From Shimia sp049116215 (GTDB lineage Bacteria > Pseudomonadota > Alphaproteobacteria > Rhodobacterales > Rhodobacteraceae): a stretch of 64,000 bases of DNA. The notes under the pieces are model-generated. The model made no database searches. It saw only the letters and a program-made list of their open reading frames with translations, and was not told where the DNA came from. Numbering within the stretch: the stretch's first letter is position 1; each line of letters starts with the position of its first letter. Positions 9,361-17,366 of the stretch are shown here, in pieces. The DNA lies in contig NZ_JAGDZB010000003.1 of the NCBI RefSeq assembly GCF_049116215.1, positions 806,001 to 870,000 on the forward strand. The letters are read 5' to 3'. Made by a program: the position numbers and the translations under genes.

Positions 9361-9795
9361 CTATGCGGGATTGAAAAAATTTGCGCGAGACTGCGCGAAC
9401 TGTACGACTTGCTCGACCAAGCCATCAGAAAGCAGCAAGAACTCGCGCTTGTTTTCTTCGGTCGCCTCCATTGTCTTCCCGCCTTTCTCAAGGCCGTGCA
9501 TTGAAATCACCAGAGAGGACGCGAAAGCCAATCCGACCTCCTTTTCCTCATCCGAAATGTCGCCGTTTTTCAGAATACTGGCCTGCAAGTCTCGCGCCTG
9601 CTTCTGCACTGTCGGACTTTCAGTACCGCGCACCATCAAGAAAACCTTCTGCGCATCCTTTGCAGCGTCGATCAGCTTACCGTTTTCATCGGCCCCCTTA
9701 CCTGAATAAAGCAAATGGCCCAGAGCTGGGTGGCGCAGGTGAAGTTTAGCGCCTTTCTCGGCGCCAGTTTTGGTTTCCAGTTTTGAAAAGTCCAT
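9361..9795 (-). CDS. Tail assembly chaperone (G-like)
   Basis: I place the start at ATG 9795 (MDFSKLETKTG), preceded by AAGGA at a good distance, giving 144 residues; a longer frame upstream to 9861 lacks this support. The protein is small, charged and helical, follows the tube gene and precedes the tape measure, as tail assembly chaperones do. The unshifted product ends in NFFNPA. A fraction of ribosomes should shift at the slippery site near its end to make the longer fusion. Confidence 0.75.
   Translation of the reverse strand: MDFSKLETKTGAEKGAKLHLRHPALGHLLYSGKGADENGKLIDAAKDAQKVFLMVRGTESPTVQKQARDLQASILKNGDISDEEKEVGLAFASSLVISMHGLEKGGKTMEATEENKREFLLLSDGLVEQVVQFAQSRANFFNPA
9376..9382 (-). 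promoter_or_regulatory. Probable -1 ribosomal frameshift site (A AAT TTT)
   Basis: On the minus strand the zero frame reads GCA AAT TTT TTC AAT CCC GCA TAG. The heptamer A AAT TTT fits the X XXY YYZ pattern and lies five codons before the stop of the first chaperone gene. Slipping back one base gives AAA TTT and continues without a stop into the T-like frame. Place (just before the tape measure) and direction (-1) are those of known tail chaperone frameshifts. Confidence 0.75.
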
Positions 9796-9877
9796 GTCGA
9801 TATTCCTTGGCTTCCAGCCCAATTTTGGGGCGAGGCCGTGAAGCCACGTGGCCTCGCCCAAGGCTCAAACCAAGGGG

Positions 9878-10318
9878 TTAGGAGCCTTTAACTGTAGTGA
9901 TGCCAGTCTGCGCTCGCATCTCAAACGAACCACCTTTGTTGGTGCTCGCCGTGCGCTCTGGCTCAGCAAGGTTTGCGACGAGGCCCTGGAAAAATTTGGC
10001 GTCACCGTCCAAGTCCAAGATTGCGAATGTGTGCACGGTGTTGGTGTTGTTGCCCGCCTCTACAATCGCCTGCCCTGCATCGCCGCGCTCGGTGATGAAT
10101 GTCACCGGCACGTTGCCGACATCTTTGACGCCATTGAAGCGCGAGCGACGGCCTGCCTTGAGAAGATCGAACGTTGTTTCGTCCGATTTGTCGCCCAGCT
10201 CACCGATTGAAACGATTTTGCCAATCTCGACCAGCGAAAGGGCCTCATAGCCCACTTGGTTTTCGGTTGCAGGGGTAGCAGCGGCGATGCTCAGAGTTGA
10301 GCCAATGAAAGTGGACAT
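9878..10318 (-). CDS. Major tail tube protein
   Basis: A 146-residue beta-rich protein with an acidic surface and the pattern SLVEIGKIVSIGELGDK...ETTFDLL typical of siphovirus tube subunits that stack as hexamers around the tape measure. It sits between the terminator-side genes and the chaperones, as expected. A ribosome site is present upstream. The alternative, a head-tail adaptor, is less likely from the order. Confidence 0.8.
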   Translation of the reverse strand: MSTFIGSTLSIAAATPATENQVGYEALSLVEIGKIVSIGELGDKSDETTFDLLKAGRRSRFNGVKDVGNVPVTFITERGDAGQAIVEAGNNTNTVHTFAILDLDGDAKFFQGLVANLAEPERTASTNKGGSFEMRAQTGITTVKGS

Positions 10319-10390
10319 GATGCCCTCCTATGCTTTGGGAAAGTCTGGGCAAAACCGCCACGACGTAACCAGCCTGCCCAGATGACCGGA

Positions 10391-10618
10391 TTACTTTTGG
10401 GGCTTGATGCCGTTGTGGAAAACCACAAGCACTTCGCCGCCTTCTTCCAGTGTCTCGCTGACTTTGCCGGAATAGGTGACGCCGTTGTCCAGCACGAAGC
10501 TGATTTCTTCACCTGCCTTGGGGGCCTTTCCCTTGAAGGAAAGCGTAGGAGAAGTGACTGCCCCGACAGTTTGCGGGGTGATCTTCCCACCCGTGATTAT
10601 GTTGTTAGCATCAGCCAT
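10391..10618 (-). CDS. Small hypothetical phage protein
   Basis: A 75-residue protein with a strong ribosome site (AAGGAGGG) before ATG 10618. It has a beta pattern (LSFKGKAPKAGEEISFVLD, YSGKV) and no membrane segment. It lies between the tail terminator and tube genes and is probably a minor structural or decoration protein. No family was recognised. Confidence 0.7.
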   Translation of the reverse strand: MADANNIITGGKITPQTVGAVTSPTLSFKGKAPKAGEEISFVLDNGVTYSGKVSETLEEGGEVLVVFHNGIKPQK

Positions 10619-10654
10619 GCTGCGCCCTCCTTGATTTCTCGATTGTCTATGGTC

Positions 10655-11044
10655 TCAGGCCGACAACATGGCCTTCATTCGGATGGTGACTGGCACTCGC
10701 CATTCACTTCCATCCTGAAACGGTGCGCCGATGGTTGGGCGCAGATGCACAGTCGCGTCAGAGATGCGCGTTCCGATCGAGAAATGGTCGATTACAGACT
10801 GCACGATCTTGTCGCTGGGGCCACTCGATGTACCTGCCTCGGTTACAACCGAAATTTGGAACAGCAAATCAGCGCGGCTGTCGCCCGCTAGAGTGGCCGT
10901 AGATTGCGCTACTGGGCCGTGATCAAACTCAACCCGCGGCGTGTCGCTCTTTGCGGCTTGATTGGCCCAAACAGTGGATGGCCGATCGCCAAGACCTTCA
11001 AAATGGTCCTTTGCCGCTTGGATGATTGTGGCTTCGTCGCTCAT
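10655..11044 (-). CDS. Tail terminator-like protein (DUF4128-like)
   Basis: I choose ATG 11044 because it overlaps the upstream stop as ATGA, giving 129 residues (MSDEATIIQAAKDHFEGLG); the frame extends further but without support. The alpha-beta pattern and the position between the gp10-like gene and the tube match tail terminator proteins (lambda U type), which cap the finished tail and join it to the head. It resembles DUF4128. The fold is inferred. Confidence 0.7.
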   Translation of the reverse strand: MSDEATIIQAAKDHFEGLGDRPSTVWANQAAKSDTPRVEFDHGPVAQSTATLAGDSRADLLFQISVVTEAGTSSGPSDKIVQSVIDHFSIGTRISDATVHLRPTIGAPFQDGSEWRVPVTIRMKAMLSA

Positions 11045-11430
11045 TTGAGCCTCGCTGCGTTTGTGGCCACAAAGAACTGCCACTGTTGAGCTGCGCCGCG
11101 CGCATAAAAACGCCCTGCGCGTCCTGCGGCGCCGTATTCGACGGGCCGCGCATACTCTGCTGTCCAGCCTCCAAACATCACGTCTCCCACTTTCATGCCT
11201 GCTATCGCGAGCATGTAGGCGTTTGAGCCTGTTAAGCTGGTGGATCCGTTCAGGCCGGCCACGAGGCTGTTGCGTAAATGGCCAGTATCAACAGGCATGT
11301 TACCGCCTTTAGAAACTGGCGTTTGAGCGAACTCAAAAAGGTCCTGTGCGGACTGCTTCAGAACAAGCTCAACGTTGCGCTTGGCCTTCTCAGACCAGGC
11401 ATGAACCTGAGCAGAAAACGATTGCGTCAT
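11041..11430 (-). CDS. HK97 gp10-like neck protein
   Basis: A 129-residue protein with the family hallmark PVDTGHLRNSL (about residues 46-56) followed by YARPVEYG, the pattern of HK97 gp10 / lambda Z-like head-tail completion proteins. It overlaps both neighbours by four bases, consistent with translational coupling. It should act at the head-tail junction. Confidence 0.8.
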   Translation of the reverse strand: MTQSFSAQVHAWSEKAKRNVELVLKQSAQDLFEFAQTPVSKGGNMPVDTGHLRNSLVAGLNGSTSLTGSNAYMLAIAGMKVGDVMFGGWTAEYARPVEYGAAGRAGRFYARGAAQQWQFFVATNAARLK

Positions 11431-12458
11431 TGCGCCAGCGACAGCCAGTCAATCTTGGTCGCCGCGTAGCATCGGCAGTTGATGGTTTGCGAACCAGGCG
11501 CCCCAAGAGAGCCATCACAAGGGTGCTTGGCTTTGGACCCGTCCGGGAACACAAAAGGCTGCCCAAGAACGACAGTTTGCCCGTCCATCGCCGCGTGATC
11601 CTGACGCGTACGAGCATCACCGGTCGCGTCCCATTGAATAACAACCGCTTGGCGGGGTACTTCGCCACGCTCGACAAGCTGATCAAGGGCTTCCAGGCGG
11701 CCGGCATTCATGGCCGCCATGCCTTCGGTGCGTGCCACTGCATCAGCGCGTACCTTTAACAACCGATCGGCATAGCGTCCTGTGATTTTTGCAATGGTGC
11801 GCTGGTTGAGCTTGCGCCCTTCCGACATCGCTTTTCGCACAGTTGTGTCAAATCGGCGATCCCGACTGGCCCGCTTGAAGTACCCGCCCAACATGCTCGG
11901 ATCAGAAAGTTCAATCCTCATCCTGCGAACAGCGGCCGCCTGATTGCAGTGTAGCCCGATCAAGCCTCCTTGCCGCTGATTTCCCTGTACTCGCCCCGCA
12001 AGATCAAGCGCCGTAGCGCGTGGGTTCCGGCCGGAACGTAAACCGGCCCGAATTGTGTCAGCGACCAGCCGCCGTTGATCCTCTGTGATTTCGGCAATCA
12101 GACGCGCGGAGTGTTCACGAACCCACGCCTCAGCCCTCGGGTTCCTCCCGTTGAACCTGATGATCAGTGGCCCAGCTTGTGAGCCTGTCCAGATCCGCTT
12201 TGGGAGGCGTGACATCTGGTAGATCCCCCCGCTGTAAAAGGCTTCGCCGAGTGCTCTGTCGAGAGGAGCAAAGAACTCCGGCCCGAGATGCAAAACTTTG
12301 AAAGCCGCATCCAGATCACCACGATCGATAGCGTCTTCCAGGAGGCGGAGCTGAGAGGCAGATCGAATGTCTTGCACAGCCTCAGAAAAGGCCCGCTTCA
12401 GCGCTGGACTGATCTTGTCCAATTGCTCCATGAACGCTTGTCTTGTGTCCTTGGGCAT
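11427..12458 (-). CDS. Mu F / SPP1 gp7-like head morphogenesis protein
   Basis: A 343-residue protein whose C-terminal half (about 250-335) has the family signature: DATGDARTRQDHAAMDG, then FPDGSKAKHPCDG and INCRCYA. Such minor head proteins are injected or help capsid assembly. The N-terminal half is helical and charged. It is usually encoded right after the portal; here it lies late, between connector genes, which is unusual. The start shares one base with the upstream stop. Confidence 0.85.
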   Translation of the reverse strand: MPKDTRQAFMEQLDKISPALKRAFSEAVQDIRSASQLRLLEDAIDRGDLDAAFKVLHLGPEFFAPLDRALGEAFYSGGIYQMSRLPKRIWTGSQAGPLIIRFNGRNPRAEAWVREHSARLIAEITEDQRRLVADTIRAGLRSGRNPRATALDLAGRVQGNQRQGGLIGLHCNQAAAVRRMRIELSDPSMLGGYFKRASRDRRFDTTVRKAMSEGRKLNQRTIAKITGRYADRLLKVRADAVARTEGMAAMNAGRLEALDQLVERGEVPRQAVVIQWDATGDARTRQDHAAMDGQTVVLGQPFVFPDGSKAKHPCDGSLGAPGSQTINCRCYAATKIDWLSLAQ

Positions 12459-12808
12459 CAGCGTTTCACCTGAACCGTGTACAACAAATCGACGCCGCCA
12501 GGCGCCTCCGCATCAACTCGCAAAATCTTGCGACTAACCCCGTCAATCTTGAGCTTATCAGCTGTCGTCGGAGCAACCTTCGAAGAAACAACATAGGCAG
12601 CTTCAGTGTGTTCTACCAGCGTGCCCTTTGCCTTGAGCTTAGACAGAGATTCTTGCACCGCGCTGCAGCTCGCCTCGATCGGAGGGCCGTAAGTCGGATT
12701 GCTCTCCGATCCAGACCTCGCGCCTGGCTGTTCGATAATGGCTTGCACACCCACCTCGGCCAAGGCGTCGGCGACCTCTCCAGCCACCCCTTCCCAATCA
12801 ACGCTCAT
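12458..12808 (-). CDS. Probable head closure protein
   Basis: A 116-residue protein, helical at first and then beta-rich (TYGPPIEASCSAVQESLS ... DKLKIDGVSRKILRVD). This pattern resembles small head-closure proteins of the lambda FII / SPP1 gp16 type. Both ends overlap neighbours by one to four bases. The assignment rests on order and size. Confidence 0.6.
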   Translation of the reverse strand: MSVDWEGVAGEVADALAEVGVQAIIEQPGARSGSESNPTYGPPIEASCSAVQESLSKLKAKGTLVEHTEAAYVVSSKVAPTTADKLKIDGVSRKILRVDAEAPGGVDLLYTVQVKR

Positions 12809-13200
12809 ACGACCAAAACACCAACGGACACATTCAGAAACGGCGTAAGAAGCGCTTCGATAAGCGTTGAACGAGGAGCCGCACTGTCCGGACCGGAGGC
12901 GTTGCTAACTGGCGTCCACTTGATACCTTTCACTTCAGTCAGGACCTTTTGCTCTGACGGAGTGAAGGTCTTGGAAAAGAACCCCGGTTTATCCAGTTCA
13001 TAGCCGGCCGCGATATAGACGGCCTGCTCCACTTCCGGCTGGCTTGTGTCTTGGTCACTGAACCGGGCCACGTAGTGCGCCTGAATGTAATCAGACGCGC
13101 GTGTCAGGGCCGCTGCGACCTTGTCATCCCCCGCTGTCTCAGGTTCCACGTTGCCTCGCGCCGTGTGATAGGCGCGGAACCCTGACAGGGAGCCAATCAT
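12805..13200 (-). CDS. Head-tail connector (DnaT-like family)
   Basis: A 131-residue mostly helical protein with ALTRASDYIQAHYV...VEQAVYIAAGYELDKPGFF. This resembles the family that databases name putative DnaT-like ssDNA-binding protein, but in this position it is almost certainly the head-tail adaptor that docks on the portal. It overlaps both neighbours. Confidence 0.7.
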   Translation of the reverse strand: MIGSLSGFRAYHTARGNVEPETAGDDKVAAALTRASDYIQAHYVARFSDQDTSQPEVEQAVYIAAGYELDKPGFFSKTFTPSEQKVLTEVKGIKWTPVSNASGPDSAAPRSTLIEALLTPFLNVSVGVLVV

Positions 13201-13493
13201 CAGCTGGACGCCTTCGCAGCTTTGATGGCGGCTACAAGCTCGGCGTCTGTGGTGTCGTCGTTAAATTCAACACCTGCCTTGGCGGCATTGGTCTCCAACC
13301 CCTGACGTTTCTTTGTTTTCTTCTTTGCTGAGGTGATCTTCACACCGTCTGCCTCAAACTGCGCGAGTTGTTCGTGGCTCAGTTCCTCTGACAGCTTCAG
13401 GGTGCGGGTTTGGCCGGGCTTTACGATCTCAAGCCCACCATAGACTTTGAAGGCTTTTCCGCGGTGCGCGCCATTCTCGATTGTGTATTCCAT
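13200..13493 (-). CDS. Hypothetical phage head protein with HeH/SAP-like C-terminus
   Basis: A 97-residue protein between capsid and connector genes. The first half is beta-rich (RGKAFKVYGGLEIVKPGQTRT). Then comes a Lys-rich linker (KKKTKKRQG) and a C-terminal helix pair (FNDDTTDAELVAAIKAA) that looks like the HeH/SAP-type motif often seen at the end of small phage head proteins. Its function is not known. Confidence 0.7.
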   Translation of the reverse strand: MEYTIENGAHRGKAFKVYGGLEIVKPGQTRTLKLSEELSHEQLAQFEADGVKITSAKKKTKKRQGLETNAAKAGVEFNDDTTDAELVAAIKAAKASS

Positions 13494-13544
13494 GGGTTCT
13501 CTCCTTGCCAGGCGGGAGGCGAACGCTGCCGCCTCCCGATCAAA

Positions 13545-14561
13545 TCAAGTCAGGGTGGCTTTGCGCAGAACGCGTGGTTGCTGGCAGATGTAGAGCGGGT
13601 AGCTGTAGATCTCACCCTTGCTCCACATGTTCCGGTCACGATCTGGCACGTTCATCATGTAGACGTCGCGACCTGGCGTGTTGATGAAGCCCATGGTTTC
13701 CAGTGGCGCCATGGCCTTCTTGAACACATCACGCGCGCCAACGGGGAAGAACTTCGCTTCATCCGTTGGAATGGCAACAGTCGACCCATCATCGGTACCA
13801 CGGTAGTTGTGCCAGGTGATGCCGCCGTAGTGGAACGCGCCGAAAGCCTTGTTCACCTTCAAGTCCGCAGCGGCTGACCAGTTCAAGTAGGCCTTTTCGA
13901 CATTTGGATGTTTAATGAGAGCATCGTAGAAGTCATCCCCTACAAGAGCGTGAACGGAAGTGCTGCTGGTAAAAGCCCCGCGGGAAGTACGCGCCATTGA
14001 CCGCGTCAACTGGTGGCAGAGGCCGCGGATATCAGTTGTGCCCACGTCCAGTTCAAAGGAAATGGCGGCTTCTTCGTTCTCACCAAATTCCGAGAAGAAA
14101 TCGTAGATCACTGTCGTGCCGTCAGCATCCAGCAACTTACCCTGCAAGGCCCCCAAACGGTGGTGTTCGTGGGTGAGCTCAAGATCCTCGCGGATGCGCT
14201 TGGAGCGGCGCGCATACTCGGCTTGAACCGCCGCAAGTTCGGTCTCCGAGCCAAACCCGCGTATGCCGTCCAACTCGTGTGCGTAGAGCGTGAACTGCTT
14301 TGCAAGGCGCGTGGTCTTCAGAGAAACCGCATCACGGTCATCGCTTTCCAAAACCTCTGGCGCCGAGCCATCCGCCGAGGTCGGGATCAGCGTCAGCTTG
14401 CCGTCTCGACGATCCACGAAGATGTTGCGGGTCCGAACCGGCATCGGCTCAAAAAGACCCAAGCTGCCAAGCAGAGACGGCTTAAAGTCCATCTTTTCGA
14501 TCATGCCTGTCAGGGAGGTCGTCGAAAACGCGGAATTGTTGAAAATGTCCATTGTCGCCAT
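13545..14561 (-). CDS. Major capsid protein, lambda E family
   Basis: A 338-residue protein that follows a D-like decoration gene, as in lambda. The N-terminus (FKPSLLGSLGLFEPMPVRTRN) and the internal RLAKQFTLYAHELDGIRGFGSE are typical of the gpE family. It builds the icosahedral shell around the DUF2213 scaffold. The length is close to that of lambda E (341). Confidence is high. Confidence 0.92.
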   Translation of the reverse strand: MATMDIFNNSAFSTTSLTGMIEKMDFKPSLLGSLGLFEPMPVRTRNIFVDRRDGKLTLIPTSADGSAPEVLESDDRDAVSLKTTRLAKQFTLYAHELDGIRGFGSETELAAVQAEYARRSKRIREDLELTHEHHRLGALQGKLLDADGTTVIYDFFSEFGENEEAAISFELDVGTTDIRGLCHQLTRSMARTSRGAFTSSTSVHALVGDDFYDALIKHPNVEKAYLNWSAAADLKVNKAFGAFHYGGITWHNYRGTDDGSTVAIPTDEAKFFPVGARDVFKKAMAPLETMGFINTPGRDVYMMNVPDRDRNMWSKGEIYSYPLYICQQPRVLRKATLT

Positions 14562-14574
14562 TGGTCAAACCTCC

Positions 14575-14937
14575 TTAGCGAACGACGATGCCGAGCGCTT
14601 CCAGCGCAGCGTTCGTCGCAGTTTCCTGAGCGGCGTTTGCACCGGCCGCATATGTGAGTTCGGATTGCTGGACCTCCGCGTCACGCTTGATGACGGTTCG
14701 GCTCGCCTCTTCTGCACCGATACCAATCAGCAAAATGCCGGCTTCGTTTTCGGAACCGTCAGTTGCTCCGGCGTCATAGCGCACGAACTTGCCAGATGAG
14801 GTGACCTTGCCGAGAACGGTGCCGGTTTCCAATGCACCGCTTGTAGCGTCCACAATCTCTTCATCGCGGGACCGGTGGTCGTTGGCCTCCGAAATCAGAA
14901 AGGCTGCGTTCAAGCGGCCTTGGGTGAGAATGGCCAT
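14575..14937 (-). CDS. Head decoration protein, lambda D family
   Basis: A 120-residue protein with the D-family core: NDHRSRDEEIVDATSG, TGTVLGKVTSSGKFVRYD and AGILLIG. Trimers of such proteins stabilise the expanded capsid. It lies directly before the capsid gene in transcription order, 13 bases away, the classic D-E arrangement. Confidence 0.9.
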   Translation of the reverse strand: MAILTQGRLNAAFLISEANDHRSRDEEIVDATSGALETGTVLGKVTSSGKFVRYDAGATDGSENEAGILLIGIGAEEASRTVIKRDAEVQQSELTYAAGANAAQETATNAALEALGIVVR

Positions 14938-14940
14938 GGG

Positions 14941-16050
14941 TCAGGCCTCCTTTTTCATATCGACGCCAGCGGAGTCGAAAACGGCTTTGCCCCACGCATC
15001 AGCGTTGTCGCCGTCACGGGGTTTAATGATGGTGTTCAGGGGATCGTCAGAGACGCCAGAGACGTCTGCCAGAGCATCAAATCGGGCTTCGATGTAGGCC
15101 TCGGACTTATCCGCGACGGCTGCATCACCAAGCTTGGTGGTGACAACCGCCTTCCGGATCTCGGCATCAGAAACGCCTTCGGTCTTCACGTCCGGGTCGA
15201 TCTTGCGAGCGGCGTCAACCAAGGCCGCCCGGACTTCCACACGGGTATCAAGATCCGCATCAGACAGCTGCTCGCTCTTGAGCTTCTCGATTTCAGCGTC
15301 CTTGCCAGCGATCTCTTTGTCTTTGTCCGCGAGCTCTGCTGCATGAGAGGACTTGGTGCCATCCAGAGTTTTATTGCTGGCGGCCAGTTGGCCGCTCAAC
15401 TTCTCAATGGCTTGCGCGCCCGCGTCGGTCGTTTCGACCTGCAAGCCATCCACCAAGATTTTGCGCAGTGACATAGTTGTTTCCTTTCGTTCTGCATCGG
15501 TGAGAGGGCTTGCGCCCCATGTGTCCGCGCCATCGCCGATGCGGCATTCGCTCCCCGCCCGGCCCTTGGGCACAATTGCGAGGTGATTGATCCGGATATC
15601 GCGCTGGATGGCGTCGTAGGCTTCCCCGTCCGGTGTGACGCCGTCTGCCAATTCAAGGCGGCAAGTGTAGCCGGCCGAAAGTTCGCGAGTGCCGCTCTCT
15701 ACCGCTTTGATGGCTTCCGCGTCTTTGACGATCAGCGGCAATTTGATCTTGTTGCCATCCCATGTGGCCTCAGTGGACACCTCGCCTTTGGCCAGGTCTT
15801 TCCAATTGTCGGCCGTCACGCTCTCAGGGTGGCCAAGAGTGACTGGCGCATGACTGAAGGTGCGCAAGCTCTCCGGCGCCCGCACTTCGTCTTCCGGCCG
15901 CCAGACCCGTACGATCTCACGATCTGCGAGCCCCACTTCTGCGCCGGTATAAAGCTGGATGCCCGACCGAACCGCGAAGGCTTCAGCCACAAAGTATCCT
16001 TCCGCAGTTTTGCGGGTGCCCGCCAATGTGGCGGTGTCAGTGAATTTCAT
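14941..16050 (-). CDS. DUF2213 prohead protease / scaffold protein
   Basis: A 369-residue protein. Residues about 1-170 match DUF2213 (FSHAPVTLGHPESV, RELSAGYTCRLE, RINHLAIVPKGRAG), thought to be a capsid maturation protease domain. Residues about 215-265 form a strong coiled coil (AAELADKDKEIAGKDAEIEK), as expected of a scaffold. One polypeptide probably provides both roles and is cleaved during head maturation. Confidence 0.85.
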   Translation of the reverse strand: MKFTDTATLAGTRKTAEGYFVAEAFAVRSGIQLYTGAEVGLADREIVRVWRPEDEVRAPESLRTFSHAPVTLGHPESVTADNWKDLAKGEVSTEATWDGNKIKLPLIVKDAEAIKAVESGTRELSAGYTCRLELADGVTPDGEAYDAIQRDIRINHLAIVPKGRAGSECRIGDGADTWGASPLTDAERKETTMSLRKILVDGLQVETTDAGAQAIEKLSGQLAASNKTLDGTKSSHAAELADKDKEIAGKDAEIEKLKSEQLSDADLDTRVEVRAALVDAARKIDPDVKTEGVSDAEIRKAVVTTKLGDAAVADKSEAYIEARFDALADVSGVSDDPLNTIIKPRDGDNADAWGKAVFDSAGVDMKKEA

Positions 16051-16070
16051 GGTTAGGCCTCCAAGCCCGG

Positions 16071-17366
16071 CTACTCGTCTTCTTCGCCTTCCGCGAAGTA
16101 CTCGCCCACTTGCGCTTCCAGCCCCGGTGCGACACCCGTTTCAGTAAGCGCTCCAACGAGCGAGGCACCCACGGCTTCTGGCGGCAACAAGTCCATTTCA
16201 ACAACCTTCTTGAACGCGCTGCTGATCTTGTCTCCCACCTCAGCGCGGTCCTTTTCACTCAGCTGCTTGAGCGGCACCCAGGTATAGAAAACGTCGGCAG
16301 GACGACTTCCCAGGGAGCTGTGAATGATCACTTCATCCAAAACGGACATCGCATCACCTACGTCCATTTCTTGAATGGTTTGAATGCTATCGTAGTAGTT
16401 GTTCAAGTCACCGTCGCCGGTCGCATTCATCCCGTCGGGGGATTGACCAAACAAACGGGTAACCGGGATATCGGCGGCGCCACTCACCACAGTGAAGAAC
16501 TTCGCCATAATGTCTGGCAACTGCGCAAAGCTGGCGCTCTTCTGCCCAACCGTTTCGGCTGCATCATGCACCAGAGTGCCGTTGATGCTTTTGGCTTTCT
16601 CCGCCAGCGACAGGCGCTCGAGCACCAAGGCTTCCGTTTTCGGGTTGCTCATCATTCTGGACAGTTCGGGAATTCCAATCGTGTCCACTTTTGCCTCAAA
16701 AACCAGAGACGCGATGTTGGCGACCGTGCTGTCTGCCTGCTTGGTTGCGTGCAGGACCGTTTGAAGCACGCTGTCGCCCCAAGGATCGATGTTAATAGAA
16801 CCTCCGCTGATTTTCTCCGCGCCGGTGAAGATCGCCAAGCGACTTGGGTGGATTTCGTAGAGCACACCTTCGCCTGTAGTGAGAGAGTAGCTTTGGGAAA
16901 GGCCAAAGGTCTCCGAAGCGATCACAAAGTCCTGCTGCCCCGGGGTTAGATCGAACTTACTTAGAACCGTGAGGTATTTCAGGCCATCCTTGGCCACGCG
17001 CGTCGGGTTGAGCGGCTTGGACAAGTCCCGATCCCCAGTCCCTATGAGAATGGCAGCCCCACCCTCGAGCCGGGCCATCTTCATGGCTTTGCGAACTTTC
17101 TGTCTAAGCTTCAGGCGCTTTTCGGTCGCCTCCAGTTTGTTGACCATCTCGGTTTTGGCCTGCCACGTGCGCCACTTGCGCGTTGCGTCGTCCGCCGGGA
17201 TATTGATGACTTTGCGCGGCAACCAGGAAGACCGGTAAGCCGCATGCAGCTGAACCTGAGACAACTGAACGAACTGATATTCGCTGTGGCTGGCTTTGTC
17301 CCGATCAGTACCAAGGTTGGCCACCAAGTTCCGAATACCGTCTTTGATTTGAAGAATGGCGCCCAT
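16071..17366 (-). CDS. Portal protein, DUF1073 family
   Basis: A 431-residue protein with family features: AAYRSSWLPRKVINIPADDATRKWR near residue 45, GTGDRDLSKPL, and RLFGQSPDGMNATGDGDLNNYYD near 300. It would form the dodecameric DNA gate of the capsid. It overlaps the terminase stop by one base. The acidic C-terminus (FAEGEEDE) is typical. Confidence 0.88.
   Translation of the reverse strand: MGAILQIKDGIRNLVANLGTDRDKASHSEYQFVQLSQVQLHAAYRSSWLPRKVINIPADDATRKWRTWQAKTEMVNKLEATEKRLKLRQKVRKAMKMARLEGGAAILIGTGDRDLSKPLNPTRVAKDGLKYLTVLSKFDLTPGQQDFVIASETFGLSQSYSLTTGEGVLYEIHPSRLAIFTGAEKISGGSINIDPWGDSVLQTVLHATKQADSTVANIASLVFEAKVDTIGIPELSRMMSNPKTEALVLERLSLAEKAKSINGTLVHDAAETVGQKSASFAQLPDIMAKFFTVVSGAADIPVTRLFGQSPDGMNATGDGDLNNYYDSIQTIQEMDVGDAMSVLDEVIIHSSLGSRPADVFYTWVPLKQLSEKDRAEVGDKISSAFKKVVEMDLLPPEAVGASLVGALTETGVAPGLEAQVGEYFAEGEEDE

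Noticed and set aside
14013..14657. Long rightward frame over the capsid gene
   Set aside because: Antisense shadow of a certain capsid gene; Arg/His-rich composition typical of shadow frames.
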